From contig CAUJCT010000053.1 in NCBI GenBank assembly GCA_963169345.1, positions 349,081 to 413,080 of the forward strand: a stretch of DNA of 64,000 nucleotides. The letters run 5' to 3'. Origin of the DNA: Bacteroidota bacterium (GTDB lineage: Bacteria > Bacteroidota > Bacteroidia > NS11-12g > UBA955). This document shows, in pieces, positions 9,825-18,410 of this stretch (position 1 is the stretch's first letter; every line of letters starts with the position of its first letter). Under the pieces are notes generated by a model. That model did no database searches and was not told where the DNA came from. It saw only the letters and a list, made by a program, of their open reading frames with translations. Position numbers and translations under genes: made by a program.

Positions 9825-10561
9825 TTTTTAATTACTTCTTTCAGGCGCGAATAACCGCTGCGACTTACACTTAGCACCGTCCCATCGAGTAATTCGAGAT
9901 TATAATTATCACCATTTACGCTAATTAAGCCTTTTGCTTTTTCGATGTTAACCAGGTAAGAGCGGTGTATTCGAATGAAATGGCCCTTATCCAGAGTAGA
10001 TTCATAGTAACTCATGGTTTTCTTCTTTACATAAATTTTCCCTGAAGAATGGATTTTGACATAATCGTCATAAGATTCGATATAGTCGATATCCTTAACA
10101 GGAACAATAATGATATCCTGACCTGATTTAACCACAATACGGTTTTCATGAGAAGGAGTGGGTTCTATTTTGCCTTCCTGTAAAGCTTTAATCAGATTTT
10201 TGGACGATTCATTATTGAGAAATTTTAATACCGCTTTATTGAATCTTTCTTGGGAAAATGGTTTTAGAAGATAATCCAGAGCATTGGTGTCAAAGGCTTT
10301 CATAGCATATTCATCAAATGCGGTTGTGAAAATTACAGAAGGGGTATTTTCAAGGAGTTCAAGCATTTCAAATCCATTTAACTTTGGCATTCTTACATCA
10401 AGGAAAACCAAATCAGGGTTTAAATTTTGGATGGATTTTATTCCTTCAAATCCATCGCCACACTCTGCAATTAAAGTCAATTCCGGAAAATGGCTCATAT
10501 ATTCCTTTATCAGGCCTCTAGCCAGAGGTTCATCATCTATAATAATAACATTTGCTTTCAT
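9821..10561 (-). CDS. LytTR-family response regulator
   Basis: A 246-residue two-component regulator. The receiver domain (about 1-120) has the acidic pair Asp9/Asp10, phospho-acceptor Asp55 (FLDVRMP) and Lys100 (LLKPF). The C-terminal LytTR DNA-binding domain (about 140-240) shows DIDYIESYDDYVKIH and FIRIHRSYLVNI. It is co-transcribed with the sensor kinase upstream (ATGA overlap at 10558-10561) and should be its partner. Targets are unknown; the LiaF-like gene in the same operon suggests an envelope-stress role. It is convergent with pheS with a 4-bp overlap, so no terminator fits between them. Confidence 0.93.
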   Translation of the reverse strand: MKANVIIIDDEPLARGLIKEYMSHFPELTLIAECGDGFEGIKSIQNLNPDLVFLDVRMPKLNGFEMLELLENTPSVIFTTAFDEYAMKAFDTNALDYLLKPFSQERFNKAVLKFLNNESSKNLIKALQEGKIEPTPSHENRIVVKSGQDIIIVPVKDIDYIESYDDYVKIHSSGKIYVKKKTMSYYESTLDKGHFIRIHRSYLVNIEKAKGLISVNGDNYNLELLDGTVLSVSRSGYSRLKEVIKN

Positions 10562-11586
10562 GCTACCGGAATTTTTAAAGAAGTTGTAAAGGTATTGTTT
10601 TCATCTTTTATAGACAGCAAATCTTTTCTGCCATAAATTAAAAATAATCTTCTTGAAAGAGTTTGCAGACCAAAACCCAGTCCTTTGTGCCTGTCAGAGG
10701 AATCGGGATCATAAGGATTTGTAACACTAATTTCTATAAAACCATTAGTCATTTTTACATTCAGTTTTATTTCGACATTTCCTAAAGTGTCATATAGACC
10801 ATACTTAATAGCATTTTCAATAAGTGGCAGTAAAATTAAAGGGGGTATATTGTGTTTCAGAACTTTTTCATCAACATCAATCAAAGTATCCATTCGATGA
10901 CCAAATCTAACTTTTTCGATGGCTAAATACAGCTGCAGATGTTTTAATTCTTCTTCTACAGAAATATGTGATTCGTTATCTTTTCGAACAGTTCCACGTA
11001 AAAAGTCGGACAACTCATGTATCATTTTTCGGGCAGCAGCGGGATTAACAGTAACTAATGCATTGACAGAGTTTAAGGTATTAAAAAGAAAATGAGGTTG
11101 TAATTGCTGTCTGAGGTTATTTAGCTCAGCTTCTTTGGCCAACTTTTCAGATTCAAAGTGACGTTTGTTCTCTTCTTCAGAATTTATAAATAATTGAATT
11201 ATCCACGCAATAAGAGCGCTTAGAACCAAGAGCAACAAAGCTATAAAAAACCTCAAAAGCAAACCTGATTCATAGAATGCTATAAAGTGTTGATCATAAG
11301 AGAGAATAAATGAGGTAAGAAAACCATTTAAACCGAGCCAAATTATAGCAACAACTATACACCATATAACAACTTTCCAGGCGTGTTTAGGTCCGGGTTG
11401 ATAAAATCTGAGAATATTACTAAGAACTAATGAAAGGAGAACCAGAGGGATATTGCTAAGAATAGAATCGAGCAAAGCGGTATTAAAGGACATTCCGGCA
11501 AGAAAAAGTACCAGAACATGCAAAGACATCCAAGCCAACCAAATACTAACATAAGCGAATAGTGTATATCTTGAGTTTTTATTCAT
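10558..11586 (-). CDS. Sensor histidine kinase, LytS/YehU type
   Basis: A 342-residue membrane kinase. Four or so hydrophobic segments fill residues 8-135, followed by a short coiled coil. The His_kinase domain has the phospho-acceptor His165 in QPHFLFNTLNS, and a HATPase_c domain has the N box LIENAIKYGL and a G box (GLGFGL). No periplasmic sensor domain is seen, so sensing is probably within the membrane. The ATG overlaps the stop of the small gene upstream by one base. It pairs with the LytTR regulator downstream; the closest description is a Bacteroidota LytS-like kinase. Confidence 0.93.
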   Translation of the reverse strand: MNKNSRYTLFAYVSIWLAWMSLHVLVLFLAGMSFNTALLDSILSNIPLVLLSLVLSNILRFYQPGPKHAWKVVIWCIVVAIIWLGLNGFLTSFILSYDQHFIAFYESGLLLRFFIALLLLVLSALIAWIIQLFINSEEENKRHFESEKLAKEAELNNLRQQLQPHFLFNTLNSVNALVTVNPAAARKMIHELSDFLRGTVRKDNESHISVEEELKHLQLYLAIEKVRFGHRMDTLIDVDEKVLKHNIPPLILLPLIENAIKYGLYDTLGNVEIKLNVKMTNGFIEISVTNPYDPDSSDRHKGLGFGLQTLSRRLFLIYGRKDLLSIKDENNTFTTSLKIPVA

Positions 11587-11897
11587 TAAAAAGCATGCGA
11601 TAATTTATGGCACATTCTATCTTTTGTGTATTCGGATACGACATCTAATAGTCTTGAATCAACTTCGATTATATTGCCATCGGCTTCAACGGGGTAGAAT
11701 TCGACAATGCCCAGTGGTTGCCATTCAATTCTGTCCCCATTTTCATTGACAAATGTTGAAGCTTTCTTTAGCATGGACATTTTGATGTTTTCAAACGCTA
11801 TTGCAGGATTACCTTCAAGGGTCAACATACAAATTTCTTCATATTGCTTTGGAAATCCGCAAACGAAAATTTCGAATAGTACTTTTGCGGCAAACAT
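11586..11897 (-). CDS. Small protein, DUF4288-like
   Basis: A 103-residue soluble protein (MFAAKVLFEIFVCG...). Its size and opening, aromatic-Ala-x-Lys-x-Leu-Phe-Glu, remind me of the DUF4288 family, but I cannot check this. No signal peptide or membrane segment is seen. Its start lies 2 bp from the stop of the LiaF-like gene, and its stop overlaps the kinase ATG (TAATG), so it belongs to the same operon and is translated with the two-component system. Function unknown. Confidence 0.75.
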   Translation of the reverse strand: MFAAKVLFEIFVCGFPKQYEEICMLTLEGNPAIAFENIKMSMLKKASTFVNENGDRIEWQPLGIVEFYPVEADGNIIEVDSRLLDVVSEYTKDRMCHKLSHAF

Positions 11898-11899
11898 AC

Positions 11900-12637
11900 T
11901 TAGAAGCTTTTAATATCAATACCTCCAAACAGGCTTGTGCCTCTTAAAATTAGTACATTTTCACCATTTGGAACCACAGATTGCTGAGGTCTTTTGTCTT
12001 CTATTCCGCCAAAGATAGAAACGATTTCGGTTCTCAGCTCCCAGTTGGCCGGAATAATTAGCTTGGTACCACCCATTATATTAACCAGTTCCATAGTAAC
12101 ATGACCTTTAATTTCAGCTTGAGATAAATTTAGTTCGGAGCCTCCAAAGACACTTACCATTTCACCGCCCTTAAAGTCTTTCGATACAATATTTTTTCTA
12201 ACGCTTCCAAATATTGCAACAGAGTCGAGTCGGTCGCTGGATTCATAATCAACAGTTTCATAGTGTTTGTAATTTTCTTTCCAATCAGTACCATCCCATC
12301 TTTTCTTTCTTCGACCAAAGATCATGGCCAAACCAATAGCAATGATGAGTATTGGCCAAAAGAATTGTTTGATGGACATCTCATAGAAAAAGTCGTCAAT
12401 CAGAAAAACAACACCAATGCTGATCATAATCCACCAGGTATTGCTTCTGAAACTGTGTCTAAATCCGATATAAGCACCAATTGTAATCAGTAGCATTTGC
12501 CAGGAAAATAACCAGGCTGGTAAAAGCACCCCAGAAGTTTTTAACAACAGCAAAATTCCAACTGCCACAACTATAAGTCCGGCTTCTCTTTTACCCTTGT
12601 TGTGGTTTTTTTCAAGTTCTTGAGTATCGATTGTCAT
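11900..12637 (-). CDS. LiaF-like membrane protein (cell-wall-active antibiotic response)
   Basis: A 245-residue protein. Residues about 20-115 hold four hydrophobic segments of LiaI/LiaF transmembrane type. The C-terminal half is a beta-repeat domain with recurrent FGG words (VSVFGGSEL, IMGGTKLIIP, SIFGGIEDKR, SLFGGIDIKS), typical of the LiaF C-terminal domain. In Firmicutes LiaF restrains the LiaS kinase; here the gene leads an operon with a LytS/LytTR pair, so a similar restraining or stress-sensing role is an inference. ATG at 12637 (MTIDTQELEK) is chosen; an upstream TTG at 12664 would add only a short extension without support. Confidence 0.88.
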   Translation of the reverse strand: MTIDTQELEKNHNKGKREAGLIVVAVGILLLLKTSGVLLPAWLFSWQMLLITIGAYIGFRHSFRSNTWWIMISIGVVFLIDDFFYEMSIKQFFWPILIIAIGLAMIFGRRKKRWDGTDWKENYKHYETVDYESSDRLDSVAIFGSVRKNIVSKDFKGGEMVSVFGGSELNLSQAEIKGHVTMELVNIMGGTKLIIPANWELRTEIVSIFGGIEDKRPQQSVVPNGENVLILRGTSLFGGIDIKSF

Positions 12638-12754
12638 AATGTAAAAAATTATGATGCAAAACAATGAGATAGTGGCAAAGGAAACAATTCAATTTAGGCA
12701 GGAGGGAAAAGAAATAGGTAAATGAACAAAAAACGTAGAGGAAATGAAAAAATT

Positions 12755-12762
12755 TATATTTG
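12755..12762 (+). promoter_or_regulatory. -7 element TATATTTG before a small lipoprotein gene
   Basis: An exact TAnnTTTG match that ends 5 nt before ATG 12768. It lies inside the extension that would follow from the upstream ATG at 12744, which argues that translation begins at 12768 from a near-leaderless mRNA. Confidence 0.5.
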
Positions 12763-12767
12763 CAGGT

Positions 12768-13193
12768 ATGAAGTTATCTATGCTGGGTATAATGTTGACA
12801 CTGTTTTTTACAACATGCAGTGTTAAGCATGTTTTTTACAAACAAGAGTTAAGCTATGTTTATTTTGGTTGCGGAGGTGGTTTTACCGGAGAAGTAAAAG
12901 GAAATAAAATTACCGGAAATGGGGTATTGACAGAGAACAGTGATATCAATACCCAGACAGCTTTATTAAAACCAGTATCGAAAGCAGACTTAAAGTTGTT
13001 GGAGAAACTATTGAGCAACGACAGCTTGTATCTGGTAACTGAGGATGAAAGCGGAAATATGACATGCTTCATTGAGATATACAGGGGAGGGGCTATTTTT
13101 AAGCAATTTAGATGGGTAGAAGGCACGAGTCCTAAAAGTGCTTTAGTTAGGGATTTGTATCAGCAATTAAACAAACTAAAAGAGGGGCATTAA
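12768..13193 (+). CDS. Small putative lipoprotein
   Basis: 141 residues from ATG 12768 (MKLSMLGIMLTLFFTTC). The hydrophobic stretch ends in a lipobox-like FTTC, so it is probably lipidated and held in the envelope. The mature part has a glycine-rich strand (YFGCGGGFTGEVKG) and no motif I can name. An alternative ATG at 12744 would place a -7 promoter element inside the gene and spoil the compact signal, so I prefer 12768. It is divergent from the LiaF operon with about 130 bp between. Function unknown. Confidence 0.75.
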   Translation: MKLSMLGIMLTLFFTTCSVKHVFYKQELSYVYFGCGGGFTGEVKGNKITGNGVLTENSDINTQTALLKPVSKADLKLLEKLLSNDSLYLVTEDESGNMTCFIEIYRGGAIFKQFRWVEGTSPKSALVRDLYQQLNKLKEGH

Positions 13194-13421
13194 TTTTTTT
13201 AACATACTTCACCCTGCTAGGGTATCTGAAATTAAAAAAATTCATTTTTGGGTTTTTAGGTTCACAAAAAATTCTTCCATTTCACAAAAAATTGGATGCT
13301 TTGGGTGTACTCCTATTGCATTAAATAATTAGGTTATTTAATTTTATGGACTTCTAAAAGTACTCCTGTCGAGTTTATGACTTTATAATCAAACTTGATA
13401 CTTCGCCAAACAAAACTTCTT

Positions 13422-13429
13422 TATCTTTG
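13422..13429 (+). promoter_or_regulatory. -7 element TATCTTTG upstream of bshA
   Basis: An exact TAnnTTTG match 12 nt before ATG 13442. A TTTG-derived in-frame TTG at 13427 lies within this element, so it cannot be a sensible start for bshA. Confidence 0.6.
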
Positions 13430-13441
13430 TCGTTCTATCAG

Positions 13442-14578
13442 ATGAATATAGGCATAGTTTGTTATCCGACATTTGGGGGCAGCGGGGTTGTAGCCACAGA
13501 GCTGGGAAAAGCGTTAGCGGCAAAAGGGTATAATATCCATTTTATAAGTTACAGTCAGCCAGCAAGATTAGATTTTTTTAATCCCAATGTTTTCTTTCAT
13601 GAAGTTTCGATATATAAATATCCATTGTTCGAATATGTGCCTTACGAAACGATACTTGCCAGCAAAATTGTAGATATAGTCAAGCAATATAAGTTGCATA
13701 TACTTCATGTTCATTATGCGATTCCTCATGCCAGCGCAGCTTTGATGGCAAAGAACATTCTCGAAGAACAGGGAATTTCGATACCTATTGTAACAACTTT
13801 ACACGGCACAGATATCACTTTGGTGGGCAAAGATCCTACTTATGAACCGGTGGTTTCATACTCAATCAACCATTCAGACGCCGTTACGGCTGTTTCCGAA
13901 AGTTTGAAGCAGGATACAATTAAAAACTTTCACATTCAAAAGTTTATCGATGTTGTTCCAAACTTCATTGATTTTTCAAGATTTACAAAGCAAAAGAAAG
14001 AGCATTTCAAAAAAGCGATTGCCCCAAATAACGAAAAAATACTAGTACATACATCCAACTTCAGAAAAGTGAAAAGGGTAGAGGATGTTGTAAAAGTTTT
14101 TGCGCTGGTAACTGAGAAAATTCCTTCAAAATTGTTGTTAATCGGTGATGGACCTGAGCGAATGAATATCGAGCTGATGGCACGTGAAATGGGCGTTTGC
14201 GACAGGGTCACCTTTTTAGGTAAGCAAGAGCAAATCGAAGAGATTTTATCTGTTTGCGATTTGTTCCTGTTAACGTCAGAAACCGAGAGTTTCGGTTTAG
14301 CTGCTTTAGAAGCGATGGCATGCGAGGTTCCGGTTATATCTTCGGACACTGGTGGAATTCCTGAAGTTAATGTGCATGGTGTAACAGGATATCTCAGTAA
14401 AGTAGGCGATGTAGAAGATATGGCTAAAAATGCACTGAAGATTCTGACAAACGAAGAAACACTTCATGAATTCAGAGCTAATTCTTTAAAAAGAGCAAAC
14501 GAATTCCATATTGACAAGATTTTGCCATTATATGAGCAAGTGTACGAAAGACTTGTAAAAACATCTCTAAAGGCTTAA
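13442..14578 (+). CDS. bshA: N-acetyl-alpha-D-glucosaminyl L-malate synthase BshA
   Basis: A 378-residue GT4 glycosyltransferase that joins UDP-GlcNAc and L-malate in the first step of bacillithiol synthesis, the low-molecular-weight thiol of Firmicutes and Bacteroidota. The N-terminus MNIGIVCYPTFGGSGVVA is typical for BshA. The GT4 nucleotide-sugar motif appears as ETESFGLAALEAMACE, followed by PVISSDTGGIPE. Start ATG 13442 is fixed by the -7 element just upstream. The neighbours are not bacillithiol genes; bshB and bshC are not in this window. Confident from the N-terminus and whole-length match to the family. Confidence 0.93.
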   Translation: MNIGIVCYPTFGGSGVVATELGKALAAKGYNIHFISYSQPARLDFFNPNVFFHEVSIYKYPLFEYVPYETILASKIVDIVKQYKLHILHVHYAIPHASAALMAKNILEEQGISIPIVTTLHGTDITLVGKDPTYEPVVSYSINHSDAVTAVSESLKQDTIKNFHIQKFIDVVPNFIDFSRFTKQKKEHFKKAIAPNNEKILVHTSNFRKVKRVEDVVKVFALVTEKIPSKLLLIGDGPERMNIELMAREMGVCDRVTFLGKQEQIEEILSVCDLFLLTSETESFGLAALEAMACEVPVISSDTGGIPEVNVHGVTGYLSKVGDVEDMAKNALKILTNEETLHEFRANSLKRANEFHIDKILPLYEQVYERLVKTSLKA

Positions 14579-14706
14579 AACAGGCCAAAAACAAGCATTT
14601 GTTAAACGGCTTTTATCCATCAATTTTTTAATTTGGACGAGTTCTTTCGATAAAAAAAGGAGCACTGCTTTGACATATATAAAATTATAGGCTTAATTTG
14701 GACGCA

Positions 14707-14714
14707 AATATTTG
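14707..14714 (+). promoter_or_regulatory. Near-consensus -7 element AATATTTG
   Basis: One mismatch from TAnnTTTG; it ends 3 nt before ATG 14718. It suggests a near-leaderless transcript and argues against the TTG start 6 nt upstream of that ATG. Confidence 0.4.
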
Positions 14715-14717
14715 TAT

Positions 14718-17700
14718 ATGAAGCGTTTTTTACCATTAATTTTCTTTTTCACCTTTTTCGGAATTCTGAATGCACAAAAATCGACTAAGACAACTCAAGA
14801 GGAAAAGAAGCCTCAGAGCAGTCCATTTTCTTCAATTGCATCATCACAAAAGTTTCGTTCAATTGGACCAGCGGTTACATCGGGCAGGATAGGAGATCTA
14901 TGCGTCAATCCAAAGAACAAATCACAATGGTATGTCGTTGCAGCCAGTGGCGGTATTTGGAAAACAGACAATGCAGGCAATACTTTTTATCCGGTTTTTG
15001 ACAATTATGGATCATATTCCATAGGTTGTATAACCATGGACCCAAATAACACGAATGTATTGTGGGCAGGAACCGGCGAAAACAACAATCAAAGAAGTGT
15101 TGGGTATGGTGATGGAATATATAAAACCGAAGACGGAGGCAAGTCCTGGAAAAATATGGGTTTAAAAATGAGTGAACACATAGGCATGATAGCAGTAGAC
15201 CCCAGAAACAGTCAGGTGGTTTATGTGGCTGCTTATGGTCCGCTCTGGAGTTCGGGGGGAGACAGAGGTATTTATAAAACAGAAGACGGTGGTAAAACCT
15301 GGAACAGAATTCTTTTTGTAAGTGAGAACACGGGATTCAATGAAGTGCATTTGGTTTCAGGCCAACCGGATGTTATATATGCAACTGCTCATCAAAGAAG
15401 AAGACATGAGTGGACGTATCTTGGCGGCGGTCCCGAATCGGCAATATACAAAAGCATTGATGGAGGTAAAACCTGGAATAGGCTGGAAGGAGGATTGCCT
15501 AAAGGCGATCTTGGCAGAATAAGTGTAGCTATTCCTGAGGCAAATACTGATATTGTTTATGCCATGATTGAGGCAACTGAAGGGGGAGGTTTTTATAAAT
15601 CTACAGACAGAGGGGCTAGCTGGAGCAAACAGTCAGGGCATGCAACAGCCGGAAATTATTATTGTGAAATATTTGCGGATCCTGTTAATCCTGATAAAGT
15701 ATATTCGATGAATACCTGGGCATCTGTAAGTATTGATGGAGGTAAAACTTTTAAAGGAATAGGAGAGAGAAACAAACACGTGGACAACCATGTTATCTGG
15801 ATTGATAAGGACAACCCAAACCACTATCTGATGGGATGTGATGGAGGATTATACGAAACCTGGGACGAAGCTTGTAACTGGGATTTTAAAGGCAATTTAC
15901 CTATCACCCAGTTTTACAGAGTAACAGTCGATAATTCAAAACCATTTTATTATGTATATGGAGGAACTCAAGATAACAATACATTAGGAGGTCCATCGAG
16001 AACCATTAGCGCAAGCGGTATACACAATTATGATTGGTTTGTAACTGTTGGTGGTGACGGGTTTAAAACTGTAGTTGATCCAAAAGATCCAGATATTGTC
16101 TATTCTCAATGGCAATATGGAGGCCTTGTTAGATATAACAGAAAGACCGGAGAGGCTATTGATATAAAGCCTCAGGAAATGAAGGGCCAACCAGCATACA
16201 GATTTAATTGGGATGCGCCAATAGTCATAAGTAAACACGATAACAAAACCTTGTATTTTGCGGCTCAGGTTATTTTTAAAAGTACAGATATGGGCTCGAG
16301 CTGGAAAGTTATTAGCCCTGATTTGTCAAGAGGTTTAGATAGAAATAAGTTACCTGTGATGGGTAAAATATGGAGTGTTGATGCAGTTGCCAAAAATCAA
16401 TCGACAAGTATTTATGGCAATATTACTGCAATGGCTGAGTCACCTTTTAATGCGCAGTTATTGTACGCTGGTACGGATGATGGATTGATTCATGTGAGTT
16501 CAGATGGTGGACAGAATTGGTTAAAAATAGATAATATAACGGGTGTTCCTAAACAGTGTTTGATTCAGAATATTTATACTTCCAGACACGATGCAAATGT
16601 TGCATGGGCGGTATTTAACAATCATAGAAATGGTGACTTCAAACCTTATTTAGTCAAAACAGTTGACCAAGGGAAGACCTGGCAAATTGTTAGCACAAAC
16701 CTTCCGGAAAGAGGGTCTTTGCAGTGTATCATGGAAGACCACAAGTCAAAGAACTTACTATTTGCAGGAACAGAATTCGGAGTGTTTGCCAGTAATGATC
16801 AAGGTAAAACCTGGGATAAACTTGGAAATTTACCAACTATTTGTGTTAAAGAGATTGTTGTTCAGGAAGAAGCTAACGACCTTGTTATAGCAACCTTTGG
16901 AAGAGGTTTTTATATTTTAGATGATTATAGTGCTCTACAAAACTTTGATCAGATTAAATCAGACCTGGAAAATAAACCCGCAGTAATATTCCCAATTGAA
17001 GACGGCTTGGTGTATGTGTCTTCGACGCCATTGGGACATAAAGGTAAATCGTTTCAAGGAGCAAGTTTTTATACAGCTGATAACCCAACAATCGGGACCA
17101 ATATTCAATATTTTGTAAAAGACGAATACAAAAGCTTAAAGGAACAAAGAAAGGACAGGGAAGAAAAGCAAGTGAATGATTTATATCCAAGTCTGGATAG
17201 TTTAAGAATGGAGGACCATGAACCTGAAACTTATTTAGTCATTAGTATTAAGGACAATGCCGGCAACCTCGTAAGACAATTTAAAAGAGCTCCTAAAAAA
17301 GGCATGAATAGCATCAACTGGGATGGAAGGATAGAAAAGACAAGTCCGGTTACTTTTTATACACCAGATCCAGATAATCCTTATGAAGGCGATGATCAAG
17401 GCTCTATGGCTTTACCAGGTGAGTATACAGTAGAAATTCACCTCGTCAAAGAAAATACAATACAACTTTTGGCCGGAGGAGTTAAATTTAAAATGAAGAC
17501 ATTGTTTCAAACCACTGGTGACGATAAGTTCAATCGTGAACTGGCAGAATTCAGAAGGGTAGTTACAGGCGTCAACAGTTATTGCAATGAAATGTCTAAC
17601 AGAGTAAGATTTGTCAAACAGAATATACATCAGATAACCGACCAATCAGTTCTAAGTCAGATAAGTGAAATTGAAAAGAAGTTATCAGAATTTAACAGAT

Positions 17701-17972
17701 TGATGTATGGTGATGGCACAAGAGCGTCAAGAGAGTTCGAAACATTCCCCGGATTACTCGGCTCTTTGGAAGGCATAGTTTATAATTTATGGGCTACATC
17801 TCAAGCACCAACAGGCACATACCAAAACAAATTAACTGAGATTAAATCAGAATTTAGCTCAGTGTATCAACTGGTTTTGGATATTAAAATGTTGATGGAA
17901 AATCTCGATAAGCAATTGGATCAGGCTAAGTTTCCGTACACACCTGGTCGTTTGCCTGATTGGAAGGGTTAA
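14718..17972 (+). CDS. Exported VPS10/sortilin-like BNR-repeat protein
   Basis: 1084 residues with a signal peptide (MKRFLPLIFFFTFFGILNAQ). About ten Asp-box/BNR repeats of the form S/T-x-DGGxTW occur (KTEDGGKSW, KTEDGGKTW, KSIDGGKTW, KSTDRGASW, SSDGGQNW, SNDQGKTW), which build a ten-bladed VPS10-like beta-propeller or a pair of smaller propellers. The last 300 residues are helix- and beta-rich and end in PGRLPDWKG. Such proteins are often labelled glycosyl hydrolase or sortilin, but I see no proof of enzyme activity. No T9SS sorting domain is evident, so it is probably periplasmic. It appears to be transcribed alone. Confidence 0.85.
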   Translation: MKRFLPLIFFFTFFGILNAQKSTKTTQEEKKPQSSPFSSIASSQKFRSIGPAVTSGRIGDLCVNPKNKSQWYVVAASGGIWKTDNAGNTFYPVFDNYGSYSIGCITMDPNNTNVLWAGTGENNNQRSVGYGDGIYKTEDGGKSWKNMGLKMSEHIGMIAVDPRNSQVVYVAAYGPLWSSGGDRGIYKTEDGGKTWNRILFVSENTGFNEVHLVSGQPDVIYATAHQRRRHEWTYLGGGPESAIYKSIDGGKTWNRLEGGLPKGDLGRISVAIPEANTDIVYAMIEATEGGGFYKSTDRGASWSKQSGHATAGNYYCEIFADPVNPDKVYSMNTWASVSIDGGKTFKGIGERNKHVDNHVIWIDKDNPNHYLMGCDGGLYETWDEACNWDFKGNLPITQFYRVTVDNSKPFYYVYGGTQDNNTLGGPSRTISASGIHNYDWFVTVGGDGFKTVVDPKDPDIVYSQWQYGGLVRYNRKTGEAIDIKPQEMKGQPAYRFNWDAPIVISKHDNKTLYFAAQVIFKSTDMGSSWKVISPDLSRGLDRNKLPVMGKIWSVDAVAKNQSTSIYGNITAMAESPFNAQLLYAGTDDGLIHVSSDGGQNWLKIDNITGVPKQCLIQNIYTSRHDANVAWAVFNNHRNGDFKPYLVKTVDQGKTWQIVSTNLPERGSLQCIMEDHKSKNLLFAGTEFGVFASNDQGKTWDKLGNLPTICVKEIVVQEEANDLVIATFGRGFYILDDYSALQNFDQIKSDLENKPAVIFPIEDGLVYVSSTPLGHKGKSFQGASFYTADNPTIGTNIQYFVKDEYKSLKEQRKDREEKQVNDLYPSLDSLRMEDHEPETYLVISIKDNAGNLVRQFKRAPKKGMNSINWDGRIEKTSPVTFYTPDPDNPYEGDDQGSMALPGEYTVEIHLVKENTIQLLAGGVKFKMKTLFQTTGDDKFNRELAEFRRVVTGVNSYCNEMSNRVRFVKQNIHQITDQSVLSQISEIEKKLSEFNRLMYGDGTRASREFETFPGLLGSLEGIVYNLWATSQAPTGTYQNKLTEIKSEFSSVYQLVLDIKMLMENLDKQLDQAKFPYTPGRLPDWKG

Positions 17973-18023
17973 TTTTATTTAGCTAAAAATAAGTCGATTA
18001 GAAGTCGACTTTCGTCCAATAAG

Positions 18024-18044
18024 GTACTATGTATTGCATAGTAC
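18024..18044. promoter_or_regulatory. Inverted repeat over the padR promoter, candidate PadR operator
   Basis: Perfect 8-bp arms GTACTATG (18024-18031) and CATAGTAC (18037-18044) around a 5-bp spacer TATTG. The spacer holds the TTG of the likely -33 element. A second palindrome, ATAGTACTAT (18038-18047), overlaps the right arm. This position is right for autorepression by the PadR protein encoded immediately downstream. Confidence 0.6.
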
Positions 18045-18065
18045 TATAAATTTATTATACCTTTG
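18034..18065 (+). promoter_or_regulatory. padR promoter (TTG, 21-bp spacer, TACCTTTG)
   Basis: TTG at 18034-18036 and TACCTTTG at 18058-18065 fit the Bacteroidota -33/-7 pattern. The -7 element ends 4 nt before ATG 18070, giving a leaderless mRNA and excluding the longer frame that opens at 18034. Confidence 0.7.
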
Positions 18066-18069
18066 CAAC

Positions 18070-18396
18070 ATGGATTTGGAAAATACCCGGTCGCAGATGC
18101 GAAAAGGCATTTTAGAGTATTGTATATTAAGCATAATAGACAAGCATGAGTGTTATGCGTCAGATATAATAGAGGAAATGAAGAAGGCCAGGCTGATAGT
18201 TGTAGAAGGCACGTTATATCCATTATTAACCCGATTAAAAAATTCAGGATTATTGAATTATAAGTGGGAGGAATCCAAGTCTGGTCCACCTAGAAAATAT
18301 TATTCATTAACAGAAGATGGAAAGCGATTTATAGGTGACCTGACAGAAACCTGGGATGAATTAAGTAAAGCAGTAACAATCATTAGAAACAAATAG
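18070..18396 (+). CDS. PadR-family transcriptional regulator
   Basis: A 108-residue winged-helix protein (MDLENTRSQMRKGILEYCIL...). It shows the PadR N-terminal layout: the helix RKGILEYCILSII, then EGTLYPLLTRLKNSGLL as recognition helix region, then GPPRKYYSLTEDGK as wing. There is only a short C-terminal helix, as in PadR subfamily 2. The ATG is set by a -7 element ending 4 nt upstream. It is followed after 14 bp by a PspC-domain gene, a common Bacteroidota pair, so it probably represses its own operon through the inverted repeat at 18024-18044. Effector unknown. Confidence 0.92.
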   Translation: MDLENTRSQMRKGILEYCILSIIDKHECYASDIIEEMKKARLIVVEGTLYPLLTRLKNSGLLNYKWEESKSGPPRKYYSLTEDGKRFIGDLTETWDELSKAVTIIRNK

Positions 18397-18410
18397 AAAC
18401 ACACAATTTT

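Noticed and set aside
10991..11004. GTTCCACGTAAAAA as a further parS
   Set aside because: Only the left half matches; it lies inside the kinase gene, and the palindrome is broken.
13427..13441. bshA start at TTG 13427
   Set aside because: The TTG is part of the TATCTTTG promoter element; BshA proteins begin MNIGI.
15777..15782. CACGTG as parS
   Set aside because: Only the central six bases agree; the flanks do not fit.
18034..18069. Longer PadR starting at 18034
   Set aside because: It would place the operator-like repeat and -7 element within the gene; ATG 18070 fits the family N-terminus.
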